Shown here piece by piece: positions 1-8,803 of a stretch of DNA of 64,000 nucleotides. The DNA is from Streptomyces mutomycini (lineage in GTDB: Bacteria; Actinomycetota; Actinomycetes; Streptomycetales; Streptomycetaceae), in NCBI RefSeq assembly GCF_001700505.1, contig NZ_MAPV01000094.1, positions 62,001-126,000 of the forward strand, in the 5' to 3' direction. The first letter of the stretch is position 1; every line of letters begins with the position of its first letter. A program made the position numbers and the translations under genes. Below the pieces are notes generated by a model. The model was not told where the DNA came from. It saw nothing but the letters and a program-made list of their open reading frames with translations, and ran no database searches.

Positions 1-1095
1 GTCGTACCCCCCGAGGAGCACGACGAGCTGAAGCGTGATGAAGGCGGCGAAGAGCAGGTTGAGCACGATCAGCGGAAGGGCCCACTCCGCCCTGTTCCTT
101 GCCTTGCCCGGCCTGACGGTGATGCCGTCCCAGCGCACCGGCGCCGCAGCGCTGTACGCGGTGGCGAGCGCACCGACGAGCCCGAGCACGAAGAGGAAGG
201 CGCGCCAGGGGCTGTCTCCGACCGACGCGTCGGGGGTCAGGCTGCCCAGCAGGTCGGCGAAGGCCGCGTCCGCCGAGGCGAAGAGCGCGCCGAACACGAC
301 GAGCAGCACGACGGCCACCGCGGTGCTGCGCACGATGGTGCGGACTCTGCCGCGGGAGTCGTCCGCGCGGGCGCGCACCCCGTGCCACCCCCATCGCACA
401 CCCGCCGCGACCGAGGGGAACAGCCCCACCGACCCGAGCAGCACCCCCAGCCAGCTGCGGCTGCCGTGCAGAGCGAGCGAGCCCAGGGCGAGGGCCGAGA
501 CCACGGCGAGGAAGACCGGCCAACCCGCTTCCCGGAGCGCCGGAACCACAAGGAGCGTCAGGCCGCCCACCGCCCAGACGGCGGTCCAGGGCCGTAGCCC
601 GCGCCGTGCCGAGCGCGCGGCGAAGAAGGCACCCAGGGCTGCGGGCAGGGCCACGATAAGCAGGTTGGGGCCAAGGCCGTCGCCGAGCAGCAGGGCGCTG
701 AGCAGCGCCGTGGCGAGAACCGACCAGAGCGTGCCCGGCCCGATCGCGGGCGGGGAAGCGGTCCGCAGCCGGGACAGTACGCCGGGCTGCTGCTGTCCCT
801 GCCGCTGCCGCTGCCAGACGTCGCCCGGCGGTGCCTGGAGGTAGGCGGGCACCTTCGGCACGTCCGGTCCTGCGTTCTGCGGCGGAACCGGCGGGGTGGA
901 AGCCGGCGGGGTGGAAGCCCGTGCAAGCTGCTTCCCCGCGTCCGGCTTCGCCCCTGCCGCCTTCGCTCGGCCGGGACCTCCGGGTGCCGCCTCGTTCACC
1001 GGCTCGGGCGCGGTGCCTGACGTGGATTTCGCCGCGTCACGGGACTCCTCCGGCTTCTCGGGCCTGCTGGACGCGTCGGACGACTGATCGGACAT
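1..1095 (-). CDS. DUF4153/DUF4173-type multi-pass membrane protein (C-terminus outside window)
   Basis: This leftward gene runs off the left edge, so only the first 365 codons are visible. The ATG at 1095-1093 is preceded by a strong GGGGAGGGG ribosome binding site. The first ~115 residues are rich in Ala, Pro, Ser, Glu and Gln and look disordered and cytoplasmic. After that come at least seven hydrophobic segments of 18-25 residues separated by short Arg-rich loops, with further sequence implied beyond the edge. This matches the Streptomyces DUF4153/DUF4173 integral membrane family, whose function is unknown. It is transcribed away from the ADP-ribosylglycohydrolase end of the next gene pair, with a 218-bp gap. 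The family assignment is from general pattern recognition; the membrane topology is clear in the sequence. Confidence 0.6.
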   Translation of the reverse strand, partial: MSDQSSDASSRPEKPEESRDAAKSTSGTAPEPVNEAAPGGPGRAKAAGAKPDAGKQLARASTPPASTPPVPPQNAGPDVPKVPAYLQAPPGDVWQRQRQGQQQPGVLSRLRTASPPAIGPGTLWSVLATALLSALLLGDGLGPNLLIVALPAALGAFFAARSARRGLRPWTAVWAVGGLTLLVVPALREAGWPVFLAVVSALALGSLALHGSRSWLGVLLGSVGLFPSVAAGVRWGWHGVRARADDSRGRVRTIVRSTAVAVVLLVVFGALFASADAAFADLLGSLTPDASVGDSPWRAFLFVLGLVGALATAYSAAAPVRWDGITVRPGKARNRAEWALPLIVLNLLFAAFITLQLVVLLGGYD

Positions 1096-1313
1096 GGGAC
1101 CCCTCCCCCACCGAGGTCCGCTCGCACGGCCACATCGCGGCACGACTGCCCCGGCTTCTCTAGGCGCACGCCCACCAAGATCAATGAGGACGGCGTGGCC
1201 GAAAGACTAAGTTCCGTCCCGGCGGTTCGGACGGCCGGGGCCGCTGCTGTGTCAGGACCGTGACAGTAAGAACTGCCGATGGCTGACCGCAAGCCCGTGG
1301 GTCCGGCGGTATG

Positions 1314-2225
1314 TCAGGTACGCGCCGGAGCGAGGGGGACCCAGTCCGGCAGTTGCTCGGTGCGGGCCAGCCAGTCCGCCGGAGGGGCACCGGCCGGCTC
1401 AGCGGCGACGATTCCGCCGACGATCGCGCAGGTGGTGTCCACGTCACCGCCGGCCTGGGCCGTCACCCAGAAGGCCTGTTCGAAATCACCGAGGCTCCGC
1501 GCCGCCGACCAGAGCGCGAACGGCACCGTGTCGTGCGCACTCGTACGGCGGCCGTTGCCGAGCACCGCCGCGACCGTCCCCGCGTCCCGGTAGTCGAGCA
1601 TGTCGCGCGCTCTGCGCAGGCCGGCGCCGACGGCGCTGCGCGGCACGAGGGCGACGACACCGTCGATCAGGTCCTCCGGCGTGGGCGGCCCTCCCGGTGC
1701 GGCGACGAGGGCGGCGGCGGCCGCGACGGCCATGGCCCCCACGACGGCTTCGCGGTGCTGGTGGGTGGTGTACGAGGAGATCTCCGCCTGGTGCGTGGCC
1801 TGCTCCGGGTCGTGCGCGTACCAGGCGCCCAGCGGCGCGATACGCATCGCCGAACCGTTGCCCCAGGAGCCCTGGCCCTGGAAGAGGGCAGATGCCAGCT
1901 CACGCCAGTCGCCGCCTTCTCTCACCAGCCTGAGCAACCGGTTGACCGCGGGCCCGTAGCCCCGGTCGAAGTCGTGGTGCCGGGCGAAGGAGTGGGCGAG
2001 CGCGTCCTGGTCGACACGCTCGTGGGAGGCCAGTACGGCCAGCACGGAGCAGGCCATCTCGGTGTCGTCGGTCCACTGCCAGCCGTCGGGCGGCAGGTCC
2101 CGGCTCTTGAGCAAGGGGTAGTTGGCCGGGACGAAGAACTGGGAGCCGAGGGCATCTCCCACGGAGAGTCCACGCAGGCTGGCCAGAGCGCGTTCGAAGC
2201 GGTCAGTAGCAGAGTCAGCGGTCAT
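1314..2225 (-). CDS. ADP-ribosylglycohydrolase family protein
   Basis: This 303-residue protein belongs to the DraG/ARH family, which removes ADP-ribose from proteins or other acceptors using two metal ions. Diagnostic motifs are visible in order: GDALG at residues 24-28, the metal-binding WTDDTEM at 51-57, a GSAMRIAPLG segment near 123-132, and the C-terminal GGDVDTT at 259-265, which carries the second set of Asp/Thr metal ligands. Length and motif spacing are normal for the family, so it should be active. It starts 12 bp after the stop of the histidine phosphatase gene and is probably co-transcribed with it. The natural substrate cannot be read from sequence; reversal of regulatory ADP-ribosylation or metabolite recycling are both possible. 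Confidence 0.85.
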   Translation of the reverse strand: MTADSATDRFERALASLRGLSVGDALGSQFFVPANYPLLKSRDLPPDGWQWTDDTEMACSVLAVLASHERVDQDALAHSFARHHDFDRGYGPAVNRLLRLVREGGDWRELASALFQGQGSWGNGSAMRIAPLGAWYAHDPEQATHQAEISSYTTHQHREAVVGAMAVAAAAALVAAPGGPPTPEDLIDGVVALVPRSAVGAGLRRARDMLDYRDAGTVAAVLGNGRRTSAHDTVPFALWSAARSLGDFEQAFWVTAQAGGDVDTTCAIVGGIVAAEPAGAPPADWLARTEQLPDWVPLAPART

Positions 2226-2237
2226 CGCCCTGCCACT

Positions 2238-2897
2238 CTATCCGGTGATGCCGTACGGCTCAGGAGTGCGCCACTGCTCGAAGGGCCGGTCGAGCGTGTA
2301 CCGGCCGTCCTCACCGAGCAGCAGCACCCTGGATTCACCGTTTCCGGGATTGGACAGCGACTCGAATTCCGCGACCGACCAGTGGAACCAGCGCATGCAG
2401 AAGAGCCTCATGGTCAGCCCGTGGGTGACCAGCAGGACGTTGGGCGGATGGTCGGGCGCCTCGAAGCTGCGGTGGAGGCTCTCCAGGAACGCGTCGACCC
2501 GGTCGTACACATCGGCACCGGACTCACCCTGCGCGAAGCGGTAGAAGAAGTGCCCGTAGGCGTCCCGGTAGACCTTCTGCAGCCTGACGTCGTCCCGGTC
2601 CTGCCAATTGCCCCAGTCCTGCTCGCGCAGCCGGGGCTCCTCCCTGATGCGCACATGTTCCGGTTCGAGGCCGAACGCCCTGAACGTCTCATGGGTTCGC
2701 CGGTAGGGCGAGATGTAGACGCTTACACGCTCGTCGCCGAAGGTCTCACGCAGCCGGGAGCCCGTCGCCGCCGCCTGACGCCTGCCCTTGGACGTGAGCC
2801 TGAGGGCGTGGTCGGGCTCACGTTCGTAGACCGTGTCGTCGACGTTGCCCTCGGACTCGCCGTGGCGGACAAGAACGATGCGTTGCGGTCGTGCCAT
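2238..2897 (-). CDS. histidine phosphatase family protein (phosphoglycerate mutase-like)
   Basis: This 219-residue protein has the RHGESEGN signature at residues 11-18, where His12 would be phosphorylated. The second catalytic His lies in a VTHGLTMRL segment near residue 155. Arg and Glu residues typical of the phosphate pocket (SPYRRTHET, LREQDWGNW) lie in between. The protein is a small cytoplasmic phosphatase or mutase, with no signal peptide. It is upstream of the ADP-ribosylglycohydrolase gene with a 12-bp gap, and the two probably form an operon. The substrate is unknown; the retained catalytic core suggests a broad phosphomonoesterase rather than a glycolytic enzyme. Confidence 0.85.
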   Translation of the reverse strand: MARPQRIVLVRHGESEGNVDDTVYEREPDHALRLTSKGRRQAAATGSRLRETFGDERVSVYISPYRRTHETFRAFGLEPEHVRIREEPRLREQDWGNWQDRDDVRLQKVYRDAYGHFFYRFAQGESGADVYDRVDAFLESLHRSFEAPDHPPNVLLVTHGLTMRLFCMRWFHWSVAEFESLSNPGNGESRVLLLGEDGRYTLDRPFEQWRTPEPYGITG

Positions 2898-2989
2898 GTA
2901 CCGACCCTAGATGCCGTCCGGCCCGGTCGAGCAACTGTGCGGGCTCCATCGGGCGTATGTGACCGAGGAAACGGCCGGAGGGGTGCGGG

Positions 2990-3595
2990 TCAGACCGTCC
3001 ACGACGGTTCGAGCTGCACCACGTCCCCCGTGAGCGATTCGACGTCCTTCTCGGTCTCGGCCCGCGCCGAGAGCCGGGCGACGCCCTCGGGCCGGTACTT
3101 GCCGCGCTCGGTGCTCGACTGCCACATGGACAACACCAGGAACTCATGTCCCGGGGCTTCTCCGAAGAGTCCGCGCAGCATCCCGGGAGAACCGGCCATG
3201 GCGGGGTTCCACACACGTTGCTGCATGAGCGCGAAGTGGTCGACCCGGTCCTCGTACACCCGGCTGTGCGCGACCCTGACCACGTCCGCATCGGTGAAGT
3301 CCGGCGTGAAACCTGTCTTCACATCGAATCGGTACTCGAAGAGACTGACACGCATGTCCTTGTACGTGCCGGACTGCGGCGCGGCCAGCTTGTCATGCCC
3401 GCGGGCCATGAAGGAATCGTAGAAGACCCGGTTCTCCCAGAACGCGAACACGTGGGCGACGTCGGGCCGCCCTCGGCTCCACCCGCCGCTCTGGGTACGG
3501 AATCCCGGCTCACCGAGCAGCCCCGCCCACTTCCGCTGCCCCCGCTCGAAACCGTGGCGGTCCACCACGGTGCAGCGAATCCACTTGACCAGCAC
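2990..3595 (-). CDS. YdbC-like DUF4937 domain protein
   Basis: This 201-residue protein starts at a GTG. The N-terminal half (VKWIRCTV at the start, then AFWEN and YDSFMARGHD) resembles Bacillus YdbC, a DUF4937 protein with the fold of a dimeric alpha/beta barrel of the monooxygenase kind. The C-terminal half (VARVAHSRV-like stretch, then FLVLSMWQSSTERGKY) looks like a second, diverged copy of the same fold, so the protein may be an internal duplication. No catalytic residues are known for the family. It sits on the minus strand 92 bp upstream of the histidine phosphatase. Function is unknown. Confidence 0.6.
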   Translation of the reverse strand: MLVKWIRCTVVDRHGFERGQRKWAGLLGEPGFRTQSGGWSRGRPDVAHVFAFWENRVFYDSFMARGHDKLAAPQSGTYKDMRVSLFEYRFDVKTGFTPDFTDADVVRVAHSRVYEDRVDHFALMQQRVWNPAMAGSPGMLRGLFGEAPGHEFLVLSMWQSSTERGKYRPEGVARLSARAETEKDVESLTGDVVQLEPSWTV

Positions 3596-3797
3596 TGCGC
3601 CATCGTACGGCGCCCGGCGTGGCGCGGGTCACGCTCGGCACCGGCCGGGGCCTGTTGGCGCCTGCGGCGCACAACTCAGGCCACACCATGGCCCGAATAC
3701 GACGTCCGTTTCCAACGCGGTTGGATCCACGGACAGTTACGGACATGATCTGAGGATGGAAGAGGTCCGACGGTCCAGCAGCGAGGAGGCATGTCCG

Positions 3798-4328
3798 ATG
3801 AGCACTCCCAACAAGGACATCGAGAAGGTAGAAGTGAGGGTCAAGTGGGACCCCAGCGCCACCGGCGAACCCGCCAACGACCTCGACATCATCGCGGCCA
3901 CGTACGGGACCGACTCGCCCTACGGCACTCCCGCCTATCTCGTGCACTTCGACAGCAGGTCGCCGGACGGGACGATCACGCTGAACCGGGACAGCCGGAC
4001 CGGACAGGGGTTCGGCTTCGACGAGGTGATGACACTCGAACTGGACCGGCTGTCGGACGCGTACTCCAGGGTCGTCGTCGGTGTGGCCATCCAGCAGCGC
4101 GACGGCCGCAAGACCTTCGGCCAGATAGAACACACGGCCGTGCAGATCCGCGAGGGCTACACGAATCTGGCGGAGAACGACTTCTCGGCGGTGGCCGCCG
4201 CCAGCGCCGCGGTCGTCGCGGAGTTCGTCCGGGATGCCTCGGGGTCCTGGGGCTTCCGGGGGGACGTCCGCGGCTTCGACGGCGATCCTGATTCGTTCGC
4301 CTCGGTGATGGGGAGCCGGTCCGGCTGA
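3798..4328 (+). CDS. TerD-family calcium-binding stress protein
   Basis: This 176-residue protein matches the TerD/CABP family. It has an early VKWDPS segment, the acidic NDLDIIAATY stretch and a second acidic pair near LDRLSDAYSRVVVGV; in this family the Asp residues bind calcium. The start was set at ATG 3798 because GAGGAGG lies nine bases upstream; an ATG at 3791 is in another frame. Terminal segment SGSWGFRGDVRGFDGDPDSF is typical of Streptomyces members. Family members are linked to tellurite and envelope stress and often act with TerB/TerC-type partners, but no other ter genes lie near, so this is a solitary copy. A hairpin terminator follows 74 bp after the stop. Confidence 0.8.
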   Translation: MSTPNKDIEKVEVRVKWDPSATGEPANDLDIIAATYGTDSPYGTPAYLVHFDSRSPDGTITLNRDSRTGQGFGFDEVMTLELDRLSDAYSRVVVGVAIQQRDGRKTFGQIEHTAVQIREGYTNLAENDFSAVAAASAAVVAEFVRDASGSWGFRGDVRGFDGDPDSFASVMGSRSG

Positions 4329-4401
4329 TGTCCGACGGGGCGCGGGCCCCTGACGCCACGTCGAGGGCGCCTGGGAAGGATCATCCTGATGATGTTCGGC
4401 A

Positions 4402-4428
4402 CCCCTCGAAGACGGCCTCTTCGAGGGG
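4402..4428 (+). terminator. hairpin downstream of the TerD gene
   Basis: The arms CCCCTCGAAGA (4402-4412) and TCTTCGAGGGG (4418-4428) form a perfect 11-bp stem with a five-base loop. It lies 74 bp after the TerD stop and has no T-run, as is usual for Streptomyces terminators. The gene-free stretch 4329-4643 otherwise contains two copies of GGATCATCCTG (4378-4388 and 4504-4514) and the second hairpin listed next. Confidence 0.65.
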
Positions 4429-4543
4429 CTGGACCGAAGACTCGACCGGCACCCACACCTTCGGCAGGGGTGTCGTGCTGCTCATCCACCGTCCTCGCAC
4501 GACGGATCATCCTGGCCACGCCCCGTGCGGCGTGACGGCACGC

Positions 4544-4576
4544 CGAAGGGGACCGGCCGACGGCCGGTCCCCTTCG
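4544..4576. terminator. perfect 16-bp palindromic terminator between convergent terD and nrdJ
   Basis: CGAAGGGGACCGGCCG (4544-4559) is followed, after a single A, by its exact reverse complement (4561-4576). The hairpin lies 68 bp beyond the nrdJ stop on the minus strand and 216 bp past the TerD stop on the plus strand. It is symmetric, so it could stop transcription from both sides. Confidence 0.8.
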
Positions 4577-4643
4577 TGCGCTGCTGGTCAGCTACCCGTG
4601 CGGTCCGCACCGGTTGTCCCGTCCGGTGCGGCTAAGCGCAGTA

Positions 4644-7553
4644 TCAGCTGCACCCGCTGGTGGAGCCGCAGCCCTCGCAGATGTAGCAGGAGCCGGCACG
4701 CTGCATCTTCGTGCCGCACGAGAAGCACAGCGGCGCGTCCGCGCTGATGCCGAGCTGCATCTCGACCAGCTCGGCCGAGGTGTGCGCGGCCCTGGGAGCC
4801 GGCTTCTCAGCGGCGCTCTCCTCGGGCGGCGCGACGGCCTTCAGCGGTTCCACGCGCACGGGGGCGGACTGGGCCAGACTCTCCACGTCCAGCTCGCCGT
4901 CCCCGAAGGCGGGCTCGTACGACCCGGTGTCGAGGTGACGCTGACGCTCCTCGGCCGAGTGGATGCCGAGCGCGGAGCGCGTCTCGAACGGCAGGAAGTC
5001 GAGCGCCAGGCGGCGGAAGATGTAGTCGACGATCGACTGCGCCATCCGCACGTCCGGGTCGTCCGTCATACCGGCCGGCTCGAAGCGCATGTTGGTGAAC
5101 TTGGAGACGTAGGTCTCCAGCGGCACGCCGTACTGCAGACCGACCGAGACCGCGATCGAGAAGGCGTCCATCATGCCGGCGAGGGTGGAGCCCTGCTTGG
5201 ACATCTTCAGGAAGACCTCACCGAGACCGTCGTCCGGGTAGGAGTTGGCGGTCATGTAACCCTCGGCGCCACCCACCGTGAAGGAGGTCGTGATCCCCGG
5301 GCGGCCCTTGGGCAGACGCTTGCGGACCGGGCGGTACTCGACGACCTTCTCGACAGCCGTGCGGATGGTGTCCTCGGCCTTGGCGGTGACCGCCTCCTTC
5401 TCCTTCTCCTTCGTCTTGGCGGAGAGGGGCTGGCCGACCTTGCAGTTGTCGCGGTAGATCGCGAGCGCCTTGACGCCCATCTTCCACGCCTCGAAGTAGA
5501 CCTCCTCGACGTCCTCGACCGTGGCCGTCTCCGGCAGGTTCACGGTCTTGGACAGTGCGCCGGAGATCCACGGCTGGATGGCCGCCATCATCCGGACGTG
5601 CCCCATGGCCGAGATGGAACGCTCGCCCATGGCGCAGTCGAAGACCTCGTAGTGCTCGGTCTTGAGAGCGGGCGCGTCGATCACGTTGCCGTTGTCGGCG
5701 ATGTGGGCGACGATCGCCTCGATCTGCTCCGGCTGGTAGCCGAGACGGCGCAGGGCCTGCGGCACCGTGCCGTTGACGATCTGCATCGAGCCGCCGCCGA
5801 CGAGCTTCTTGAACTTGACCAGGGCGAGGTCCGGCTCGAGGCCGGTGGTGTCGCAGGACATCGCGAGACCGATGGTGCCGGTCGGGGCGATGACCGAGGC
5901 CTGGGCGTTGCGGAAGCCGTTCTTCGCGCCGAGGCGGAGCACGTCCTGCCATGCCTCCGTGGCGGCGGCCCAGACCGGCGAGTCCAGGTCGTCGACGTGG
6001 ACGGCCACGGCGTTGGCGTCCGAGTGCTGCTTCATGACGCGCTGGTGCGGCTCGGCGTTGCGGGCGTAACCGTCGTACGGGCCGACGACAGCGGCGAGCT
6101 CGGCGGAGCGCCGGTAGGACGTGCCCGTCATCAGCGAGGTGATGGCGCCGGCGAGCGCACGGCCGCCGTCGCTGTCGTACGCGTGCCCGGTGGCCATCAG
6201 CAGAGCGCCGAGGTTGGCGTAGCCGATGCCCAGCTGGCGGTAGGCGCGGGTGTTCTCGCCGATCTTCTGGGTCGGGAAGTCCGCGAAGCAGATCGAGATG
6301 TCCATCGCGGTGATGACCAGCTCGACGACCTTGGCGAAGCGCTCGGCCTGGAAGGACTGGTGGCCCTCACCGTCGTCCTTGAGGAACTTCATCAGGTTCA
6401 GCGAAGCGAGGTTGCACGAGGTGTTGTCCAGGTGCATGTACTCGCTGCAGGGGTTCGAGCCGTTGATGCGGCCGGACTCCGGGCAGGTGTGCCACTGGTT
6501 GATGGTGTCGTCGTACTGGATGCCGGGGTCGGCACAGGCCCAGGCCGCTTCGGCCATCTTGCGGAAGAGGGACTTCGCCTCGACCTCTTCGATGACGTCA
6601 CCGGTCATCCGGGCGCGCAGCCCGAACTTCCCGTCGGACTCGACGGCCTTCATGAACTCGTCGTTCACGCGGACCGAGTTGTTGGCGTTCTGGTACTGGA
6701 CGGACGTGATGTCGTCGCCGCCCAGGTCCATGTCGAAGCCCGCGTCACGAAGGGCGCGGATCTTCTCCTCCTCCTTCACCTTGGTCTCGATGAAGTTCTC
6801 GATGTCGGGGTGGTCGACGTCGAGGATGACCATCTTGGCCGCGCGGCGGGTGGCGCCACCCGACTTGATCGTTCCCGCGGAGGCGTCGGCGCCACGCATG
6901 AAGGAGACAGGGCCGGAGGCGTTGCCGCCGGAGGAGAGCAGCTCCTTGGAGGAGCGGATGCGGGACAGGTTCAGGCCGGCACCGGAGCCGCCCTTGAAGA
7001 TCATGCCCTCTTCCTTGTACCAGTCGAGGATCGACTCCATCGAGTCGTCGACGGCCAGGATGAAGCAGGCCGAGACCTGCTGCGGCTGGGGCGTTCCGAC
7101 GTTGAACCAGACCGGCGAGTTGAAGCTGAAGATCTGGTGCAGGAGGGCGTAGGCCAGCTCGTGCTCGAAGATCTCGGCGTCGGCGGGGGAAGCGAAGTAG
7201 CCGTGCTCCTCGCCGGCCTTCCGGTAGGTCTTCACGATCCGGTCGATCAGCTGTCGCAGACCCGTCTCGCGCTGCGGCGTGCCGACAGCCCCGCGGAAGT
7301 ACTTGCTGGTGACGATGTTGACCGCGTTCACCGACCAGAAGCCGGGGAACTCGACGCCACGCTGCTCGAAGTTGACCGAGCCGTCGCGCCAGTTGGTCAT
7401 GACGACGTCACGGCGCTCCCACACGACCTCGTCGTACGGATGCACGCCGGGAGTCGTGTGGATGCGCTCGATGCGCAGGCCCTGCTTGGTCGCAGTCGAC
7501 TTGGCTCCCTTGGTACGGGAACCTCGTGCCGGGCCGCTCGCCGTCTCTGTCAT
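4644..7553 (-). CDS. nrdJ: adenosylcobalamin-dependent (class II) ribonucleotide reductase
   Basis: This enzyme makes deoxyribonucleotides from ribonucleotides using coenzyme B12, without oxygen. The 969-residue protein shows the reductase barrel with NVGTPQPQQVSACFILAVDD, a GGSGAGLNLSRIRSS stretch, and the active-site segment NPCSEYMHLDNTSCNLASLNL-like region, which carries the conserved Asn, Cys and Glu. The tail is Cys-rich (CFSCGTKM, CYICEGCG, CGSTSGCS), as expected for the redox tail and metal-binding end of actinobacterial NrdJ. I chose ATG 7553 because GGGAGG lies six bases upstream; an in-frame ATG at 7610 has no such site and would add 19 unlikely residues. It is downstream of nrdR, with a 156-bp gap that contains stem-loops but no recognisable cobalamin riboswitch. 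Regulation is probably by NrdR. Confidence 0.95.
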   Translation of the reverse strand: MTETASGPARGSRTKGAKSTATKQGLRIERIHTTPGVHPYDEVVWERRDVVMTNWRDGSVNFEQRGVEFPGFWSVNAVNIVTSKYFRGAVGTPQRETGLRQLIDRIVKTYRKAGEEHGYFASPADAEIFEHELAYALLHQIFSFNSPVWFNVGTPQPQQVSACFILAVDDSMESILDWYKEEGMIFKGGSGAGLNLSRIRSSKELLSSGGNASGPVSFMRGADASAGTIKSGGATRRAAKMVILDVDHPDIENFIETKVKEEEKIRALRDAGFDMDLGGDDITSVQYQNANNSVRVNDEFMKAVESDGKFGLRARMTGDVIEEVEAKSLFRKMAEAAWACADPGIQYDDTINQWHTCPESGRINGSNPCSEYMHLDNTSCNLASLNLMKFLKDDGEGHQSFQAERFAKVVELVITAMDISICFADFPTQKIGENTRAYRQLGIGYANLGALLMATGHAYDSDGGRALAGAITSLMTGTSYRRSAELAAVVGPYDGYARNAEPHQRVMKQHSDANAVAVHVDDLDSPVWAAATEAWQDVLRLGAKNGFRNAQASVIAPTGTIGLAMSCDTTGLEPDLALVKFKKLVGGGSMQIVNGTVPQALRRLGYQPEQIEAIVAHIADNGNVIDAPALKTEHYEVFDCAMGERSISAMGHVRMMAAIQPWISGALSKTVNLPETATVEDVEEVYFEAWKMGVKALAIYRDNCKVGQPLSAKTKEKEKEAVTAKAEDTIRTAVEKVVEYRPVRKRLPKGRPGITTSFTVGGAEGYMTANSYPDDGLGEVFLKMSKQGSTLAGMMDAFSIAVSVGLQYGVPLETYVSKFTNMRFEPAGMTDDPDVRMAQSIVDYIFRRLALDFLPFETRSALGIHSAEERQRHLDTGSYEPAFGDGELDVESLAQSAPVRVEPLKAVAPPEESAAEKPAPRAAHTSAELVEMQLGISADAPLCFSCGTKMQRAGSCYICEGCGSTSGCS

Positions 7554-7709
7554 GCCGCCTCCCATATGTGGGCAAAAACGCCCTGAAGTGCCCAGTTCTT
7601 CCCAGGGCACAGTGTGTGTCTGATGCTCCGGACGCCACGCGCGGCGTCACGGAACAGGTCTGGTGCCGCTCACCGCCGGCTCCGCCGCCCCGCGGGCCGG
7701 CTTCGTTGG

Positions 7710-8225
7710 TCAATCAGCGGCGACTGCGGCGGGGGCGGGGACCTCGGGGGTCTCGCCGCTCCCGCATTGCTCTGCCCGGGGCCGCTGCTCACGGAGTTCC
7801 GTGATGGCGGTCTCGAAGTCCTCGAGCGAGTTGAACGCCCGGTACACCGAAGCGAAACGCAGGTACGCGACCAGGTCGAGCTCCTGCAAGGGTCCGAGTA
7901 TGGCCAGACCCACGTCGTGTGTCGTCAGCTCGGCGCTCCCCGTGGCCCGCACGGCCTCCTCGACCCGCTGGCCGAGCTTCGCCAGGGCGTCCTCGGTGAC
8001 CGGGCGGCCCTGGCATGCCTTGCGGACCCCCGAGATGACCTTGGTGCGGCTGAAGGGTTCGGTCACGCCACTGCGCTTGACCACCATCAGCGAGCAGGTC
8101 TCCACCGTCGTGAAGCGACGGGAGCAGTCGGGGCACTGGCGGCGCCGTCGGATCGACGTCCCGTCGTCCGTCGTGCGGCTGTCCACGACCCTGCTGTCGG
8201 GGTGCCTGCAGAAGGGGCAGTGCAT
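7710..8225 (-). CDS. nrdR: transcriptional repressor NrdR
   Basis: NrdR is a nucleotide-sensing repressor of ribonucleotide reductase genes. The 171-residue protein has the N-terminal zinc ribbon with Cys3, Cys6, Cys31 and Cys34 (CPFC and CPDC). An ATP-cone follows, from about residue 47 to 140, starting [15 protein letters not shown]. The C-terminal ~25 residues are an Ala/Pro/Glu-rich tail typical of Streptomyces. It is the first gene of the nrdR-nrdJ unit, and two NrdR boxes lie 112-158 bp upstream, so it should repress its own operon when dATP/ATP signals are high. Confidence 0.96.
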   Translation of the reverse strand: MHCPFCRHPDSRVVDSRTTDDGTSIRRRRQCPDCSRRFTTVETCSLMVVKRSGVTEPFSRTKVISGVRKACQGRPVTEDALAKLGQRVEEAVRATGSAELTTHDVGLAILGPLQELDLVAYLRFASVYRAFNSLEDFETAITELREQRPRAEQCGSGETPEVPAPAAVAAD

Positions 8226-8336
8226 ATCTCCGAACCCTCCTTCACAGCACGACTGAATGGCCCTCCGTGCCCTGTTCAGGGCCCCTGAGGACAGTCACAA
8301 GCATAGGCGATGAACTCGACCCCGATGGACCGGGGA

Positions 8337-8383
8337 CCACTACTTATGGGCGACAAGAGCAAGCCAACCACTACATCTAGGGT
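8337..8383 (-). promoter_or_regulatory. tandem NrdR boxes of the nrdRJ promoter
   Basis: CCACTACATCTAGGGT (8368-8383) matches 12 of 16 positions of the NrdR-box palindrome ACACTATATATAGTGT. A weaker copy CCACTACTTATGGGCG lies at 8337-8352. The two are 31 bp centre to centre, about three helical turns, which is the arrangement known for NrdR operators. On the minus strand the stronger box contains TAGATG, a possible -10 element, so NrdR binding would block the promoter. The remaining gene-free sequence 8226-8803 shows no other clear feature apart from the LexA box. Confidence 0.75.
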
Positions 8384-8727
8384 TTCGCTCCACCCGTACC
8401 CCTCGCGCGTGTCGCGCTTCGGCGAGGCCCGGCGGTCGGATCACGGCCCGGCACGAGGGTACTGGAAACGCGCGGCCGTCGAGGCCGCGGGGCACCCGGC
8501 GGCGGACCCGGACACGGCCCCGCGGGCATCCTCGCACCGCACCGCCGGCCTCTCTCGCGCGCCACCGCACGCCCCCCTCGCGAACCGCCGGGGCCACACC
8601 CCGCACATGGAGACCGACCGGCGGAGCGCTAGCGTGACCCCTGGCACCGGCGCCCCACTTCCGGCCCACCGCTACAGCACATACACCTCTCGGCAAGTCC
8701 GTGGCGGCCCTTTATTTGTTTTTCACT

Positions 8728-8741
8728 CGAACGTGTGTTTG
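8728..8741 (+). promoter_or_regulatory. LexA (SOS) box upstream of lexA
   Basis: CGAACGTGTGTTTG differs at one base from the Gram-positive SOS consensus CGAAC-N4-GTTCG. It lies 63 bp upstream of the lexA GTG start, as expected for autoregulation. Confidence 0.8.
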
Positions 8742-8803
8742 GCGCAACCTTTCGAAAGCTACTACCGTTGCCTAACCAGGGAGACCATTCGAGAGGGGCC
8801 GAC

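Noticed and set aside
4329..4643. Plus-strand ORF after the TerD stop (beginning ATG 4328)
   Set aside because: It runs through two strong hairpins and into antisense nrdJ, has no ribosome binding site and no conserved feature.
4614..7586. Long plus-strand ORF opposite nrdJ (990 codons), and similar long antisense ORFs opposite the gluR region, lhr and rimO
   Set aside because: They mirror strongly conserved genes on the other strand. High GC leaves few stops in the mirror frame; they have His/Val/Asp/Arg-rich composition with no recognisable motif.
7554..7709. Possible cobalamin riboswitch between nrdR and nrdJ
   Set aside because: There are small stem-loops, but no B12-box (GCCACTG-type) sequence and too little space for the conserved fold.
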